From assembly GCA_025449115.1 (NCBI GenBank), contig JAHLKC010000201.1:1-49750 (forward strand): a DNA stretch of 49,750 bases. The letters run 5' to 3'. The notes below the pieces were generated by a model, which was not told the DNA's origin, made no database searches, and was given only the letters and a program-made list of their open reading frames with translations. A program made the translations under genes and the position numbers. Source of the stretch: Chytridium lagenaria. Its lineage: Eukaryota; Chytridiomycota; Chytridiomycetes; Chytridiales; Chytridiaceae. Shown here one piece after another: positions 9,548-22,283 of this stretch (positions are counted from its first letter, which is position 1; the number at the start of each line of letters is the position of its first letter).

Positions 9548-11462
9548 ATGCTCCATGATCTCATGAAGCCATTTGCTGCATGTGCTCGCACGATTTTCCT
9601 AAACTCCGCCATCATCACTGCCATCTCAGCGGTGGTTCTGGTCGTCATCCGATATGTGTTTTTGTCGACTTGCCGTTCGAGTGAGGCGGGGTTGCCCTAT
9701 GCAGAGGATACTCGAGTCTTTGGTTTGCTGACGGCGATGATTTCAAAGTAGTTTAAACATAGTTGGAACTTGGCTGATACCATGCTAGCACCATCGCTGT
9801 TCTACCTCTGGCTAGCAAAAAGAGGTTGATCAACCCTGTGGCAGATTATATCCTAACAGCGATTGCCGGAACCACAGCTTATGTTCTTGCATGGATCTGT
9901 CGCCCTCACATGAGAGAGCCCTGGACTACGTATACCAAGCTTTCATCCCCATTTTAGTTGTGACGGGAAGTCTGTCGAGCTATACTATTTATTCAGAGAA
10001 AGCAACGATTATGGGATTTTTGATAAAGCCTCTGATAAACTCAGTTGCCTTTATACTTGTTTTCTTCGGTTACCTGTAAGTCTGAGTATCCTTGGCAATA
10101 TCTCATTTCCTTGAAGGTCGGGGGCGATCGTTTGCTTTCATCTTTCAAATGAACGTTGACTTTTTAAACAAAACCATGGCGCTTCAGGAGGACGTTGCGA
10201 TGTATTTTTTCAAACTTGTTTCTGTTGGGCGTCGCGTAGGTATCTGCACTTGTTTCGTTGTCTAATCTTTGTTCAGGTTCCCATTATTCCGCTATGCAGT
10301 AATCTTTGCAAATAGATCCATCATTGTGGCATGGAAAAGCCCCACACCCACATCGCGGCCCCAGGAGATTGCCATAAATGCAGGAAAAGTACATATTTTC
10401 TCTACTTAAAAGTATGCCTTACTGTATTAGCTTATTTTCGTAATGAGCCAAGAGGCTATGTGGAATAGTATCGGCAACATCATCATTTTTCGGTCACAGA
10501 GTCACCTTTTTTACTATCTAGGATTAGCAGGTTTCCAACTCGCTTATGCCACTGAACGTTTATTCTCTGCTACTACTTTCGGAGAAAACTAAGAAATCGC
10601 TTGAATACCATCAATCGTCCCCCGATGACAAAGATTTTGTTAACATTGTTGTGGCGAAGCAAACGGAAGAAACCGATGATGGTGCAGCTGCAAGTGCCTT
10701 TGAGCCCCGTCGCTACAGTCGATCGGTACCACTTCAACCTGCCTTAAGCTCGCGTGTGTCTCGCCACTCATCATCAACACGTGTCATAGATGATACACAG
10801 AGGAGCAGTTATTTAAGCGCTAAAGGATCTGTTCATACTCGAGACTTTGGGTCGAAAACTCAAAAGCCGTTGGAACAAATTGATAAAGTCACGGAGGAGG
10901 AAGAGCCACAGGATGAGCACCCCAAACCTACCGCTGGAAGCTCATCATAGTCTTGATTCCGCATTTCGTAATTTGAGTCAGAACATTCTATCAAAACAAA
11001 GTGAGGAACTTTTTGGGTAGACGTACCTTTTATACCGCTTGAAGAAAAGGTGATATATGGATATCACCGACTTGGATCCATGGTGGGAGAATGGGCGTCT
11101 CGTGGAGTCTCCTTCTTCATAGTACTGTTGTTCGTCAGTCTTCCTGACGTATCGCTTTGGACAGATATTTTGGCTTTGTCCCTATCTCAGACCTATTTAT
11201 TCGGCTTGCAATATGGCCTTTATTCGCAGTCCTGTCTGAATTTCTTTGTACATATGCGGAATCAAGGATACTGGACCTGGACTTCACGTTGAGCGTTAAT
11301 GAATTCAATTCTAATGGACTCTCGTTAGCGTCGTTCACATTCGTGATATCTCTAATTTGCCAAAGCGCTGGCCCGTTTCTCATTGCCGAAACGCGTGTCT
11401 TGGGACAAACACCAGTGTTTCAACCGGGAAGGAGGATATGGGGATTAACATCTCAAGGGTAG
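9548..11462 (+). CDS. Multi-TM family protein, copy 5 (frame-broken)
   Basis: The start MLHDLMKPFAACARTIFLN at 9548 aligns with copy 3. Exon 1 ends near 9745. Exon 2 begins near 9787 (VLPLASKKRLINP), has a break near 9900, and ends with AFILVFFGYL at about 10076. Exon 4 (about 10278-10388) reads FPLFRYAVIFANRS. Exon 5 begins near 10432 with LIFVMSQEAMWNSIGN. The region after ERLFS changes frame near 10560, and the loop then carries ASAFEPRR and SRVSRHSS. The C-terminal module starts near 11010 with a break near 11010-11030 and another at about 11165, then runs open to 11462 (CTYAESRILDLDFTLSV). Its diverged sequence but preserved membrane segments suggest selection on the protein; the function is unknown. 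Confidence 0.6.
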
Positions 11463-11905
11463 ACGTGGTTAATCAAATGGGTGTTGACGTTTAGAGAAGA
11501 GCTTAATCTTCTGTGTAGTTTCTATATCCATAATTATATATTTGCACATCCAACTGGTCGAATGATTTTTATTTGGAGTTTAACTTACACTTGTGGAGTC
11601 TCACTTAAGAAATCTATACAGTTTATACCTTAGTTTCAACCTTTTATACAGAAAAAACCTTTTCCATCCTTTTAACTGCACTTTGCTTCAAACCACTTGT
11701 GGTCCTCTGTGCTGTAGCCAACCATTGCCTCTCTGCGCTCCACGCTGATATCTTATCTCAAACTTCATCCACCATCATCACCACCATCATCACCACTATC
11801 ATCATCATCATCCTCATCCATTCGACATCCATCATCTAGTCGATACCATCCATTCGATACCATCCAGTCGATACCATCCATCTGGCCATCCATCCTTACA
11901 CAATC
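11463..11905. other. Intergenic with simple repeats
   Basis: 3' region of copy 5 and promoter of the next gene. At 11760-11895 there are CAT/CAC trinucleotide runs followed by three close copies of TCGATACCATCC. No gene is supported. Confidence 0.6.
11768..11895. repeat. CAT microsatellite and TCGATACCATCC repeats
   Basis: Interrupted (CAT)n/(CAC)n array, then ATTCGACATCCATC and three TCGATACCATCC-type units in tandem immediately before the ATG of the PHD gene. Confidence 0.75.
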
Positions 11906-13902
11906 ATGGACATGTTCCTAAACTCACTCAACACCCAACGTCGTCCATACGGCAAGAAATCAACCTCAACAATAACCGCCACAACCACCACCACTGCTTC
12001 TCAGCAACACCTCCACAATCCATACCCCATCGCTCCAACCCCCTCCGACATTTTTCCAGGTTCACTCAAACACCTATCGACCCCTATCTCTACACTGGAT
12101 GGGTAGCATCCTCCACATCATCATCATCATCATCATCAACATCATCGCCACATTACCAAACATCATCATCATCAATAATCACCGCCATCCCCACCCAAAT
12201 GCAACGGGACGATACATCCTTACCACCTCTCCAAACCAAACGCAAACGGGATGAACAACTGTCACCGCTCATTCACGCTCCAGCACCGATCCCAGTCGCG
12301 TCGTTGACACCCGCAAAGATGTTGAAACTGGTATCAGGGAGAGGAGTATGTAGGTAGTCCTAGTGGATAATTTTTTATAAAATCATTTAACAAGTGGGTT
12401 TTCAAGTAGCGACGAAACGGTTACGAAAGACAAAACCGGTGACGCTAGTAGGAGAAAAGGAAACTTGTTTTCATTGTCGCGGTGATAGTCTCGATGGAAA
12501 CAAGGTTATACCCTGTACGTTCTGCGAAAAAGCGTGGCATGAGAAGGTGTGCCATCCCAAAATGGATGCCCGAGAATTCGTATGTAAAGAGTGCGTCAAA
12601 GGGACGTATGGACGGCCATTTGCGAGGCGAGTAAAGATGGATGTTGGGGTTCAAACGGATGGAGGGTATCAACCTATGCGGATTCAGTCGAGTGGGAGGT
12701 TGGGACTGTGGATGAGGGGGAGTAGTGAATTGGATGGACGATGAGCATTGCAGTGCGTGTGAGAAGAGATGGGCTGGTGGAGAAGGCTAGTGCGTTTGTA
12801 GGGGATGAAGGCGGGGAGACGATCAAGATGATTGAGAGGGATCCGAGACGTTTGAGGATGTGTATACGGTCGTGTTTGCGAGATTGTGTAATGGATGTAA
12901 AGTGGAGTGTCAGAAGGTATGTAAGCTGTTTCTATTTAGTTTTTGTTTTTTTTGTCTTTTTGTTTGTTGTTTTTTTTTTTGCGGATGTTGTTTTGTTGAC
13001 GCAAGTTGTGTAGAGACAGGGATTTTTGGCGAATATGAATGAGGAGACCAAGACGCTTTTGTTATTGCAGTGTTCGGTGAGGTTTGAGGAGTTGGCGGGT
13101 TGTTGAGGCAGACTGTGACACCGTCACGGCTGTGAACTTTTCTTGAGAAAAAAGGGAATTGTGTTTGTGGGGTGTGGTGGAGGTGTTGTAGGGGTTTAGT
13201 GAGAGGACTTTTGCAGGAACGGGTGCTTTGGGATCTGTGCGGGGAATACCGAGTTGGAGGCAGAGATTAGGAGAAAGACGCAAGTGCGATGGGAGTTATG
13301 AGGACATGCTTGCGATTGCGATGGAAAAGTTAGCGGAGGGAGAGGTAGATTATTAATGTTTTATTTGATGCTAAACAAGTGTCTGTAGTAGTAAACCAAA
13401 GGAAATGTATGAATGGATGAACAGTATGTTTTGGATTTCCTGATAATTTCGGCGTCTGCGGGACAGGCGTTGAAGAAGGGGTAGATAAAGGACGGTTTTT
13501 GAAACTTGCCATGGGGTTTATGCGATTGATTTTTGGTACATTAAGGAAAAGTACAAGAAAAGAGGAGACGGGTTAGGAGTGTGAGCAAGTGGATGCGATA
13601 ATGGCGGAGAGGCAGAAGAGGCAGAAGAGGATGTAGTGCCGGAGAGAGGTAGAACATGATGATAGGGCGATGTTGGCGAAGTTGTGCTGCGATGCAGCGG
13701 CGGCTGCTGTGTTCACGATGTTGTTGCTGTTGCTGATAAGAATGCGGATGAGGCGTTGAGAGAGTTTGCGATGCAGCAGGCTGCTGATGAGGTTCTGGGT
13801 AGTGATGTGGATCTAGATCGAGTTGACGGAGTAATGTTTCGGTGTTTTGTTGTCACTTTATTATTGTATTTAATATGTGTTTATCTATTGACTATTGGTT
13901 AA
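11906..13902 (+). CDS. PHD-finger nuclear protein (frame-broken, 3' end uncertain)
   Basis: An ATG at 11906 opens a Ser/Thr-rich, low-complexity N-terminus that continues in other frames through 12340 (KRKRDEQLSP looks like a basic nuclear-localisation patch). After a short intron (about 12352-12393) comes a clear PHD zinc finger at 12466-12594: two CxxC pairs, then H, C and a final CKEC pair, in C4-H-C3 order. PHD fingers typically read histone H3 tails, so a chromatin role is inferred. After 12744 the frame changes repeatedly. Cysteine-rich pieces (EHCSACEKRW near 12744, CNGCKVEC near 12890), an intron at about 12917-13011, and an acidic-helical tail (NADEALREFAMQQAADEVL, 13741-13799) look like its continuation. 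Whether 13000-13900 is all one gene is uncertain. Confidence 0.6.
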
Positions 13903-14619
13903 AGCTAACTACTCCGCGCTGCTTCAGCGCTGTGATTTCATATGTTGTTGGCGGATGGCAGAAAGGACAGTTACTTGAGACATGAGACGCGTGGTTAAGC
14001 CCAAATGGCATCGATACCCGTGACGTACACAGTAGTTGACCATCTGTATGCTACAATAACCATAGGATAAAGCAAATGAAGGAAGTAAGGAAGAAGGAAT
14101 GAATGAAGGAATGAGGACGATGACGGACGGCATGGCGACGACGCATCAACCAACACTCACGCATCTCACACCAACACGTTACTTGCTGAATTGTCAAGTA
14201 AATATGTGATTCTGGAAGTGTGTAACTCTGAGCGGCACAACGCACGACCCTCAACATTTTTGATTTCTTTTTGGATAAAGCCTGTCTGACTGTCTCCTGC
14301 GAGTCCGTCATCATTACTTATTGGGAAGTGGGAGTGTATTGGTATCGACTCTTGGAGAGTTTGATCTTTCCGTCATCCTCATCCATACATCATCCATCGA
14401 TCCACTTGCATTCATTCCTTCTACTCCTCCCAATAGTTGGAATTAGATAGGAAAGGATCAAAGTGTGTGTTCTTTCTGAATAGGATAGAGGAGGCGAGGA
14501 TCAATCCTTATTGGACCTGCACAAACATTTCATCCGTCTGCAAAGATTTCAGTGCATGTCCTATCATTGATCGCACTCCCTCCTTAAGAGAATAACACAC
14601 ACAGAGTTCATCCATTAAA
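13903..14619. other. Intergenic, no gene seen
   Basis: Mixed-composition spacer with GAAT/GGAA-rich stretches at 14075-14120 and pyrimidine-rich sequence before 14620. The open frames on either strand show no domain or family resemblance. Confidence 0.5.
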
Positions 14620-17600
14620 ATGACCAGCGTCCAGCTCGTAAGCTCACTGTGTCTCCTACCCGTCTCTCTTAACCGTTTTTTCTCACCACAGACGCACCCC
14701 CTCCTGCTGCCTTCCCAGGTGGAGGTCAACCACGCTACCCTCAAGCGGATCAACAAGGCCTTCAACGAGTTCCTCTCAGAATAATAATGGAACAATGTGG
14801 TCATTTTCCAGCACCGCCAAGGATCTATGATGCCGCAGCGACAGGAACTAGGATGGGAATCCGAGGGAGCGGGGAGTGTTGCCTCAGCATGTCAGCAGCA
14901 GCAACAGCAGCAACAGTTTTATCAGGTAAGACTTCGGCGAGCTCCTTGCCAGCTTTTTACTAAGTTTACCTCCATTCACTGTTTTTACACCTTTTTACTT
15001 ACTGTTACATTCTACCATCACTTCTACCTTAAACTATCACGAACTCATGCCTTTCTTACAAACCGTTTTTTGAATACGCTTAACCATCACGGTTAAAACA
15101 CATTATTCACATTTAACCACAACAGCAACAGCAACAGCAACAACAACCGCAACAGCAGCAACAATATAGCGCAGCAACAGCAACAGCAACAACAGCAGAG
15201 AGGACCCCACACAGCAATTTCAAAACCAGAAATGGGAGATAGAGCGGTGATCCTTACCAACAGCAGCACAGCAACAGCAGCAACAAGGAAACTATAACAA
15301 TCCCCCAGCCTCTGCTCAACCCTCCTCAAACCTTAACCAAACCTACTACAATCCCATGAGCCCCGGCGGTCCCAACTCCAACAACAACTACCCTATGAGC
15401 GCCCGTCCAACCCCATCATCCCGTCCCAGTCCCAACAATAACAACGCCCCAATGAGCGCTCCCGCCACCGCCATTTACAACAACGTTGACTACATCGATC
15501 CCCAGCAATCCCGCTACGACCGTGACCGCGAAGAACTCCTATCCCAACGTCGACCGCGTCCCCCTCAATCCGCCCCCTCCTCTCCAATGCAACGCGGACC
15601 ACCTCAGTCTCCAATGCGAGGCCCCGCATCGCCCATGCAACCACAATCCTCGAGGGAGGCGAGGGAACGGGAGGTGTGGAACGACGAAATCAGGCGAGAC
15701 AGGAGCAGTTGAGGGAGTATCATGAACGGGAGAGAAGGGAGAGGGAGATGAATGGACCGCCGATACCGCCACAGGTTGAATCGGATGATGACGACGAGGA
15801 AGAATATGGGAGGACACAGAACCCCGTCCCTCTGCATGTCCAGAATAAAGTGCCAGCGAAACCAGCAATGAAGAAACCCGGAACTTCTGTTTTAGCGAAA
15901 AAACGGTAACCTTTTGTTCATTATTTTAAGACTAAACGTCATGATGATCAGCGCATCCGCTCAACGCGTCTCCATCGTCCAATTTAACCACTCAAAGACA
16001 AGTCTCGGTCGAAATAAACCCAAACCCACACCCACCCACCACCAACCTCCCGTGTACACCGACGATAATGACTTCCAAGAGCTTTACTCTGTCGCCACCG
16101 AAGAAGACGACCTTGACGACGACGATTTATGACGAAGAAGTCTACCGTCCATCCCCACGTCAGCCCATCCCATTCGGTGGTCACGTTGCCGCTCCATCAC
16201 CAACACCTAAAACTGCTTCAAAGAACCGTGTGAGCATCATGGGCGCTCGAAGTGGGATGAAGAAAGTCACGAGTGAGTTTTTATAATGGACCAGTCGGAC
16301 GGGATACGCCACCGCCGTGAAGAAGTGGGAGGAGGAGGAGGTTGTGGTTGAGGAAGACGGATGGGATGATGATGAGGATGAAGAGGAGGAGATGTTTAGA
16401 CCGGGGAAAAATGCGTCGCCTATTCCGAAGATGGAGCCAAAGGTGAGAGTTTAAGTTTTCTTTTTTGTGTGAATGTCGTTTGTTGACGATTGATGTGGTA
16501 GTTTCAGCAACAGCAGATGCCGATGCAGCAACAACAACAGCAGCAACAAATGCAACAACAAATGCAACAACAAATGTCGATGCAACAGCAGCAACAACAA
16601 CAGGGTAGATCATACCAACAACAACCCCCGACGACGACCCCCGCTACTCTCCCCATTCCTCTCCCCAACAACAATACATCTCCCCATCTCGTCCTGACGC
16701 CCGTCCAATAGAGGTAACCATTTCCCCACCCCTCAATACATCCTCTAACATATTCACAGCGTTCCCTCACAGCTCAACCCCAACGATCTCCCGCAGCAAC
16801 ATCCCCACCTGACTCCCCTCTTAATCGATCAAATTCCGCGCGCATCGCCACACAGATCCCGGGGTTGGTGGCGGGGAGTCAGGGTATCACGTATGCGGGA
16901 CCTCCGCCACGGTCGATGAGTCGAGGTGGGCCGGCGTCGGTGGGGATTCAACAGGGTGGACGACCGAGGACAGCGTCAGAGTCGAGTAACGGGAGACAGC
17001 AGCAACAGAACTATGGCCACGCACCAGCTGGACAACCGCAGCAATTCAACGGACAATCTCAGCAACAATTCAACTCCCCTGTCAACACGGTCGTCGCCCC
17101 TCGGATCAATCTCCTCAACCCACAAACCCACCTCAATATATCCGTCGACCATCAGATAACGGGAGCGACCTCATGTCCCCAACCACCTCCTCCTCGGGTT
17201 CCGCTGGCAACAAACTCGACGCCCTTATGCAAATGTTTGAACAAGTCTCTGAAGACGACGAAGAACCCGAATACGCCGCCATCCCATCCCACGCTCGTCC
17301 CCCTCAACCCCAAAAATCCCCATTAAAACCAATTCCCCAACAACAATCTGCCTCTTCAAAACCCATTGCGCAACCCTTCCAAAACATCACAACAGCTCAA
17401 TCCCCACCCGCATCGTCTCCACCAGGTACGGATCGCACAAAGGAACGTGAACAACGACGTGCTGAACGGCAACGGAAACGAGCAAGTCAAATCTCTTCAC
17501 CTTCACCTACAACACCCAATACACCACCACCACACAACCTCCTCCTCCCGCGTCGTCCGCAAAACGTACCTCTCTTCTCCGCCCCAACCCACCTCGGAAC

Positions 17601-20600
17601 CTCCCATCCGTAACGACCAAATGCTTTTCAGCCCGACCAGCGCGAAAAGCGATCCCGACACAGAGGAAGAGACCTACGACTCGTATGATTATCTCGATAG
17701 TTATCGGACCTCACGAATGTCGATGCTTCCACCTGTTGTCGACAATGTCGTTGAGGACGATATTCATCGAAGAGATACCGTCCGCGATACAGTGTTAGAT
17801 GTTCCGAGGGTATTGTCGAAACCGGGGACCCCAACGTCATCGAATCCAGACTGAAGCGTTAAAGGAAGAAATCAACACGTTGAAGGCTGAAATGACACCT
17901 CTTCAACGTGATTTAGAAGTTTCAAAAACAACCACCACGAACCTCGAAAAAGCGTTAACCAAACAGAAAACTCTTTAAATCTGTCACCCAAGATCTTGAT
18001 GCCACAAAAGATGAGTTGAAGGGTTTACATATTGCTCTCGAACTTCACGCGCTGAAACCGAGAAACACCGCCACGATGTACGAAAACTTCAAAGCGAGTT
18101 AGAGATGGAACGTGATACGTTGTTGTCGCTGAAGCTGAGATTGAAGGGCTTAGAGCTGATCGTGACATGGGGGTGAGTGATTTCGAGGCGGAGAGGAGCG
18201 CACGGCGGAAAGGATTCGTGGACTTGAAGAAAAGTTGAGGAATGCGATTGGGGAACGGGATGAGGCTTTGAGAAGGTGTGAAGGGTTGCAGGGGGAGGTG
18301 GTGAGATTGATGGAGGAGATTAGTGTTAGAGTTGCAGAGAGGGATGCGGCGGAGGAGGAGGCTGAGGGTGTTGCAGAAGAACGGGATAGGGTGATGGAGG
18401 AGTTGGAGGAACGACGACGGGGGTTGAGGAGGCGGAGAGGGCGGTTGAGATGGCTATGAAGGATATTGGGGAGATGAAGAAACGGAGGGGATGCTTGAGG
18501 AGCGGGTGAGGGAGGCGGAGGAGCGGAGGGTTTTAGCGGAGGAAGCGCTTGAGGAGGCTGAGGAGATGGTTATGCGTGCAAAGGGGGAGGCATCCGGGGA
18601 GAGAGACGAGAAAGAATTGATGGAGGTTACGAGGGAGAAGGAGAGGGTTTTGAGGGAGTGTGGGGAGGCGAAGGAGACGATTGGGGTGCTTGCGGAACGG
18701 TTGCGGGGTTGGAGGAGGAGGTGGGGAGGTGTAAGGAAGAGGAGGAGAGGAGTTTGGAAAGGAGAGAACGGTTGGAGGAAGAGTTGAGGGGGTGGGAAGT
18801 GGAGGGAGGCGGAGATGGCGCTTGACGCGGTAAAAAGGACACATGCAGAGGAGTTGGTGGCGCTATGAATAGATCTGGGGGTTAGCGAGGGATATTGAGG
18901 CGTTGTCCAATGTAGGTTTTTTTTGTTCTGTCGGTCTTTTTCTTTTTGTTTTCTTTGTTGCTTCTTATTTTTCGCGGTTCTCCGTCAACTCCTCCTGTTT
19001 TCCTTTTGATTTTTAAATGATGTGTACCTCCAAATCCGCATCTATTTTGGCATCAATGTTTTTTCTCGCCTTAACAATTATGCAGGAGCGCAAGCATTGG
19101 GAGACGAAGCTTGCGGATCTGGAGGAAACCATCCGTGAAGTTGAAACCCAACGTGATGCCTGGCGCGACCGTTCCACCACTCTCGAAGCCAATCTGAACA
19201 CCCTGCAGCGTGAGTCCAATGACCGCGTAGGCGCTCTCGAACGCGCACTCGACGATGCAGCTGGTGACATGGGCGTGAAACTTGAGGACCTTCAGTTCCA
19301 AGTTGCCGAGACCCGTCACCGTCTCACTGAAGCTGATGAACGGATTCGAGGACTCGAAGATGAGAAAGCGGCGATTGAGATGGAGACTGCTGCACGTGTG
19401 AAGGATCTTGAGGAGGCGCTTGCGAATGCGACGAATGAGCGGGAGGAGCTGGAGGAAAGGATGGGGAGGATTGGGAGGGAGTTGGAGGAGACGGAGGATG
19501 AACGGGATGCGGCTGCTGCAAGGATTGCGGAATTGATGAGTGCGTTAAAGACCGCGAGTGAGGAAGAAAAGGGGTTGAGGGAGACGATTGAAGAGATGGA
19601 GAGGGGTGTTGAGGAGGCGAATGCGGATCGTGAGGATTTGGAGGATCGACTTGAACAGCTGCAGCGGGATTTAAGGGATGCTGAGAAGGCGCTTTGGATG
19701 CTGCTTTGGACATGAGAGGGAGGTGGAGGTTTTAAAAGGGAGGGTTGGGGAGGACAGGGAGGTGGACAATGCAAGGCTTGAAAGGGTGAGGAGTGAGAGC
19801 ATGGAGCTTGTGCGACAGGCACAAGAAGAGGTGGAGAGTTGGAGAGCCGAGGAAGGGGTTGTAAGGGAGCAGTTGGAAAAGACGCAGAGGTCGATGGAGG
19901 AAATGAGAGAAGAGTGGGACGGAGGGAGGGGAGGTAGAGGAGATGAGGAGTGAGATGGAGGTTTTGGAGAGGAAGTTGGAAGAGGCTAGGGAAGAAGTTG
20001 AGGAAATGAGGATGCAGAATGATGATGCGAACGACACCTTGGCGCATCAGGTATGAAATGGTTTTTTTCTTGTTATTCTTGGTTATGCTAAAACTCTTGT
20101 AAAAAAAAGGTTTCGCGGATTCGTGAAATGGAGGAAGAGATTCGCGTGCTCAAGAATCTCGTTCCACAGCAGAACGTTCCCTCAACCGACTCTGTAAGCT
20201 GCATTTATTTTACTATATATCTAACATTCTTATCTTAAGCACTTGTCAGCAACGATAGCCAAGGCAAAAACCTTGTCTCCGAAGCCCTTGACCGCATCAA
20301 TGAACTCCAATCCCTGATAGACAAAAAACTTCAGAATGCGAGCATCTCCGCACGCGTCTCGTCATGTCCGAAGAGCAGGTCAAAGAATGGGTACACTTCT
20401 TGATCACGCCAACAACGAGGTTGACCGTCTTCGTCGTGAGAATGATGCGTGGGCGGTGGAAAGTGATGCCAAAGTTGATGAGGCGGAGATGAGGGCGAAA
20501 CGGGAGGAGGAGATGAAGAATTTAGAGATGGATAAGTTGTGGGAGAGGATCAAAGGGTTGGAGGGGGACTTGGAGAATGCGATGCATGCGGAACAGGTCG

Positions 20601-22283
20601 CGAAAAGAGGCAGCCGCCCATGCGGAACAAAATGCGAAGGAATCGGCTGTCTATGCGCAAAACGCTGCTGCCCGTGCCGAACAGGTAGCAAGGGAAGCTG
20701 CCGTTGTAGCATCAGTTGCGACAAGCCCTTTAGCGGCAGTACCTGAAGTCACGTTGACGCCATAGTGGAAGAACGTCTCACAGCCCTCAAATCCCAATTC
20801 GAACTCTCGGAAGAAGCCCTCCGTGATAAGATCCAACAACTTGAAGAGCAATCTCAAATTGGAACTTCCTCTCTCGTTCAGCAACTCCAAGACCAAGAAG
20901 AAGAAGCCAAGGAGATGCGGGAAACCCTCGTCTCGCGTCTCAGAGGCCAAGAAGCGGAGGCTGCGGATCTCAGGCATCAGATTGAGACCTTAAAGCAGGA
21001 GACGATGGAGGCTGTCGCGAAAGCAAAGGAGATGGAGGAACGCTACGTGAGACAGGAGGAGCAGACGAGAGATGTGGTTATGGCGAATGAAGAACGGGCG
21101 AGAACCATTGATGCGCATTTCAGGCGGCGCAGCAGGAGATTGAGGGGTTGAGGGCTGAAGTTGCGGCTTTGAGGGGGTGCCGGTTTCAACTGATCGACAC
21201 AGTACTTCTGCGGAAAGCGTGGCCAGCTTCGGAGCTGCTTCGTTTGTACCCCCAACACCACCCGCTTCTATTGAGCCAGTGTCAAGTCGACCTGCTTCAG
21301 GCGTCGACGCACCTCTTCCACCTCCCCTCCAGTAGAAGACCTAACCCGTCGTGAGTCTGCCACAGCAGAACCGAAGAAAGGTGGATTCCTCTCATCTCTC
21401 TGGGGATCACGTCAGAACACCGTCACGTCAAAATCCGCACCGCCTCCTCCACCTGCTACAGCAAGTGTTGCATCATCGTTCTTTAGTAACCTTCGTTGGA
21501 GGAGTAACGTCTGTCATCCCACCCCCACCGACAGGTGATGCTCCTCAACATCCTCTTCCACCACCACCGTCGGAATTCGCGCCTCAAGCACCTCCGAGAA
21601 GCGCTGTCCCGCCACCTCCACCCACAGGCGCTTTGCCCCCACCGCCACCTGCACCAACCGGTGCTCTTCCGCCACCTCCACCCATGTCGGATGCTATCCC
21701 TGCCGAATGGTCCCAAAACCCACCACAAGTTTACAACGACCTGCCTCCTATCCCTCAAGATTATACCCGACAGGGTGAATACGATGCTGTCTTAGAACAT
21801 ATTCCGAGAGGTGAACCTGCCGGCCACCAGGATGCCGACCTTCACGCCGCATATGCGCAGCAAGAGTACAACCCGCAAGGTGAATACGCCCCACACCAGT
21901 ACAACCTACAAGGCGAATACGCTCAACAAGATTACAATCCACAAGGTGAATACGCTCCTCAAGATCATTCCTCCCAAGCCATCCCGCAAGGCTTTGAATA
22001 CGACTACACCCCTACCGAGGCCGAAAGTTTGCCGAACGATGTGTTTTCGCCAATGACGGAGCCCGATGATAGGGCCGCCCCGCTCCCAATTTACACGAGT
22101 GGATCGTATGTGAATGACCATGAGCTTTATACGCCTATTGAGGAGGCACCTTTGTTGGGGTTGCCGACGACCCCTGCACATGAGGAGAGGGTGGAGAGGC
22201 GGCTGAGGAGAGTGAGAAGAAGAGGGGTGGTTTTCATTTGGGAGAACGGGTTGAAGGAGTTGATGGAGTTTAAGTTGTTTTAG
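14620..22283 (+). CDS. Large Q/P-rich and coiled-coil scaffold-like protein (frame-broken)
   Basis: Probably a single gene of about 7 kb coding sequence; a split into two genes cannot be excluded. It starts MTSVQL at 14620, with an intron ending at 14692, then NHATLKRINKAFNEFL. Part 1 (to about 17.85 kb) is disordered: polyQ tracts, Pro/Ser-rich sequence, acidic patches (DDDDEEEY, EEDDLDDDD) and LDALMQMFEQVSEDDEEPEY. Part 2 (about 17.85-21.17 kb) is a long heptad-like coiled coil of E/K/R/L-rich sequence. Introns are visible at about 18912-19083, 20052-20109 and 20192-20247. Part 3 (21.3-22.28 kb) has PPPPP-type runs and repeats of PQGEYA. The reading frame shifts at least fifteen times, each explained by a missing base. 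The family is not recognised; by architecture it could be a cortical, polarity or endocytic scaffold, which is inference only. Confidence 0.55.
16505..16612 (+). repeat. CAA/CAG repeat encoding polyglutamine
   Basis: Interrupted CAR codon tract encoding about 30 Gln with Met interruptions (MQQQ units). Shorter CAR tracts occur at 14890-14925 and 15119-15290 in the same gene. Confidence 0.85.
17850..21170 (+). other. Predicted coiled-coil region
   Basis: When the frame breaks are bridged, this stretch encodes nearly continuous alpha-helical sequence with leucines spaced for heptads (for example LKEEINTLKAEM, RIRGLEEKLRNAI, IGRELEETEDERDAAAARI). It contains very few prolines, in contrast to the flanking parts. 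Length is of the order of 1,000 residues. Confidence 0.65.
21843..21968 (+). repeat. QGEYA peptide repeat
   Basis: Four consecutive units of about 13-14 residues, each with the core (Q)EYNPQGEYA or QYNLQGEYA, encoded near the C-terminus of the coiled-coil gene. A related QGEY occurs just upstream at about 21771. Confidence 0.75.

Noticed and set aside
11768..12180. CRISPR-like array in the CAT/ATC repeats
   Set aside because: Simple-sequence repeats with no regular spacers; the organism is eukaryotic.
19316..20047. 243-codon minus-strand open frame
   Set aside because: Shadow of the coiled-coil coding region: leucine/serine/proline-rich output typical of reversed Glu/Lys codons.
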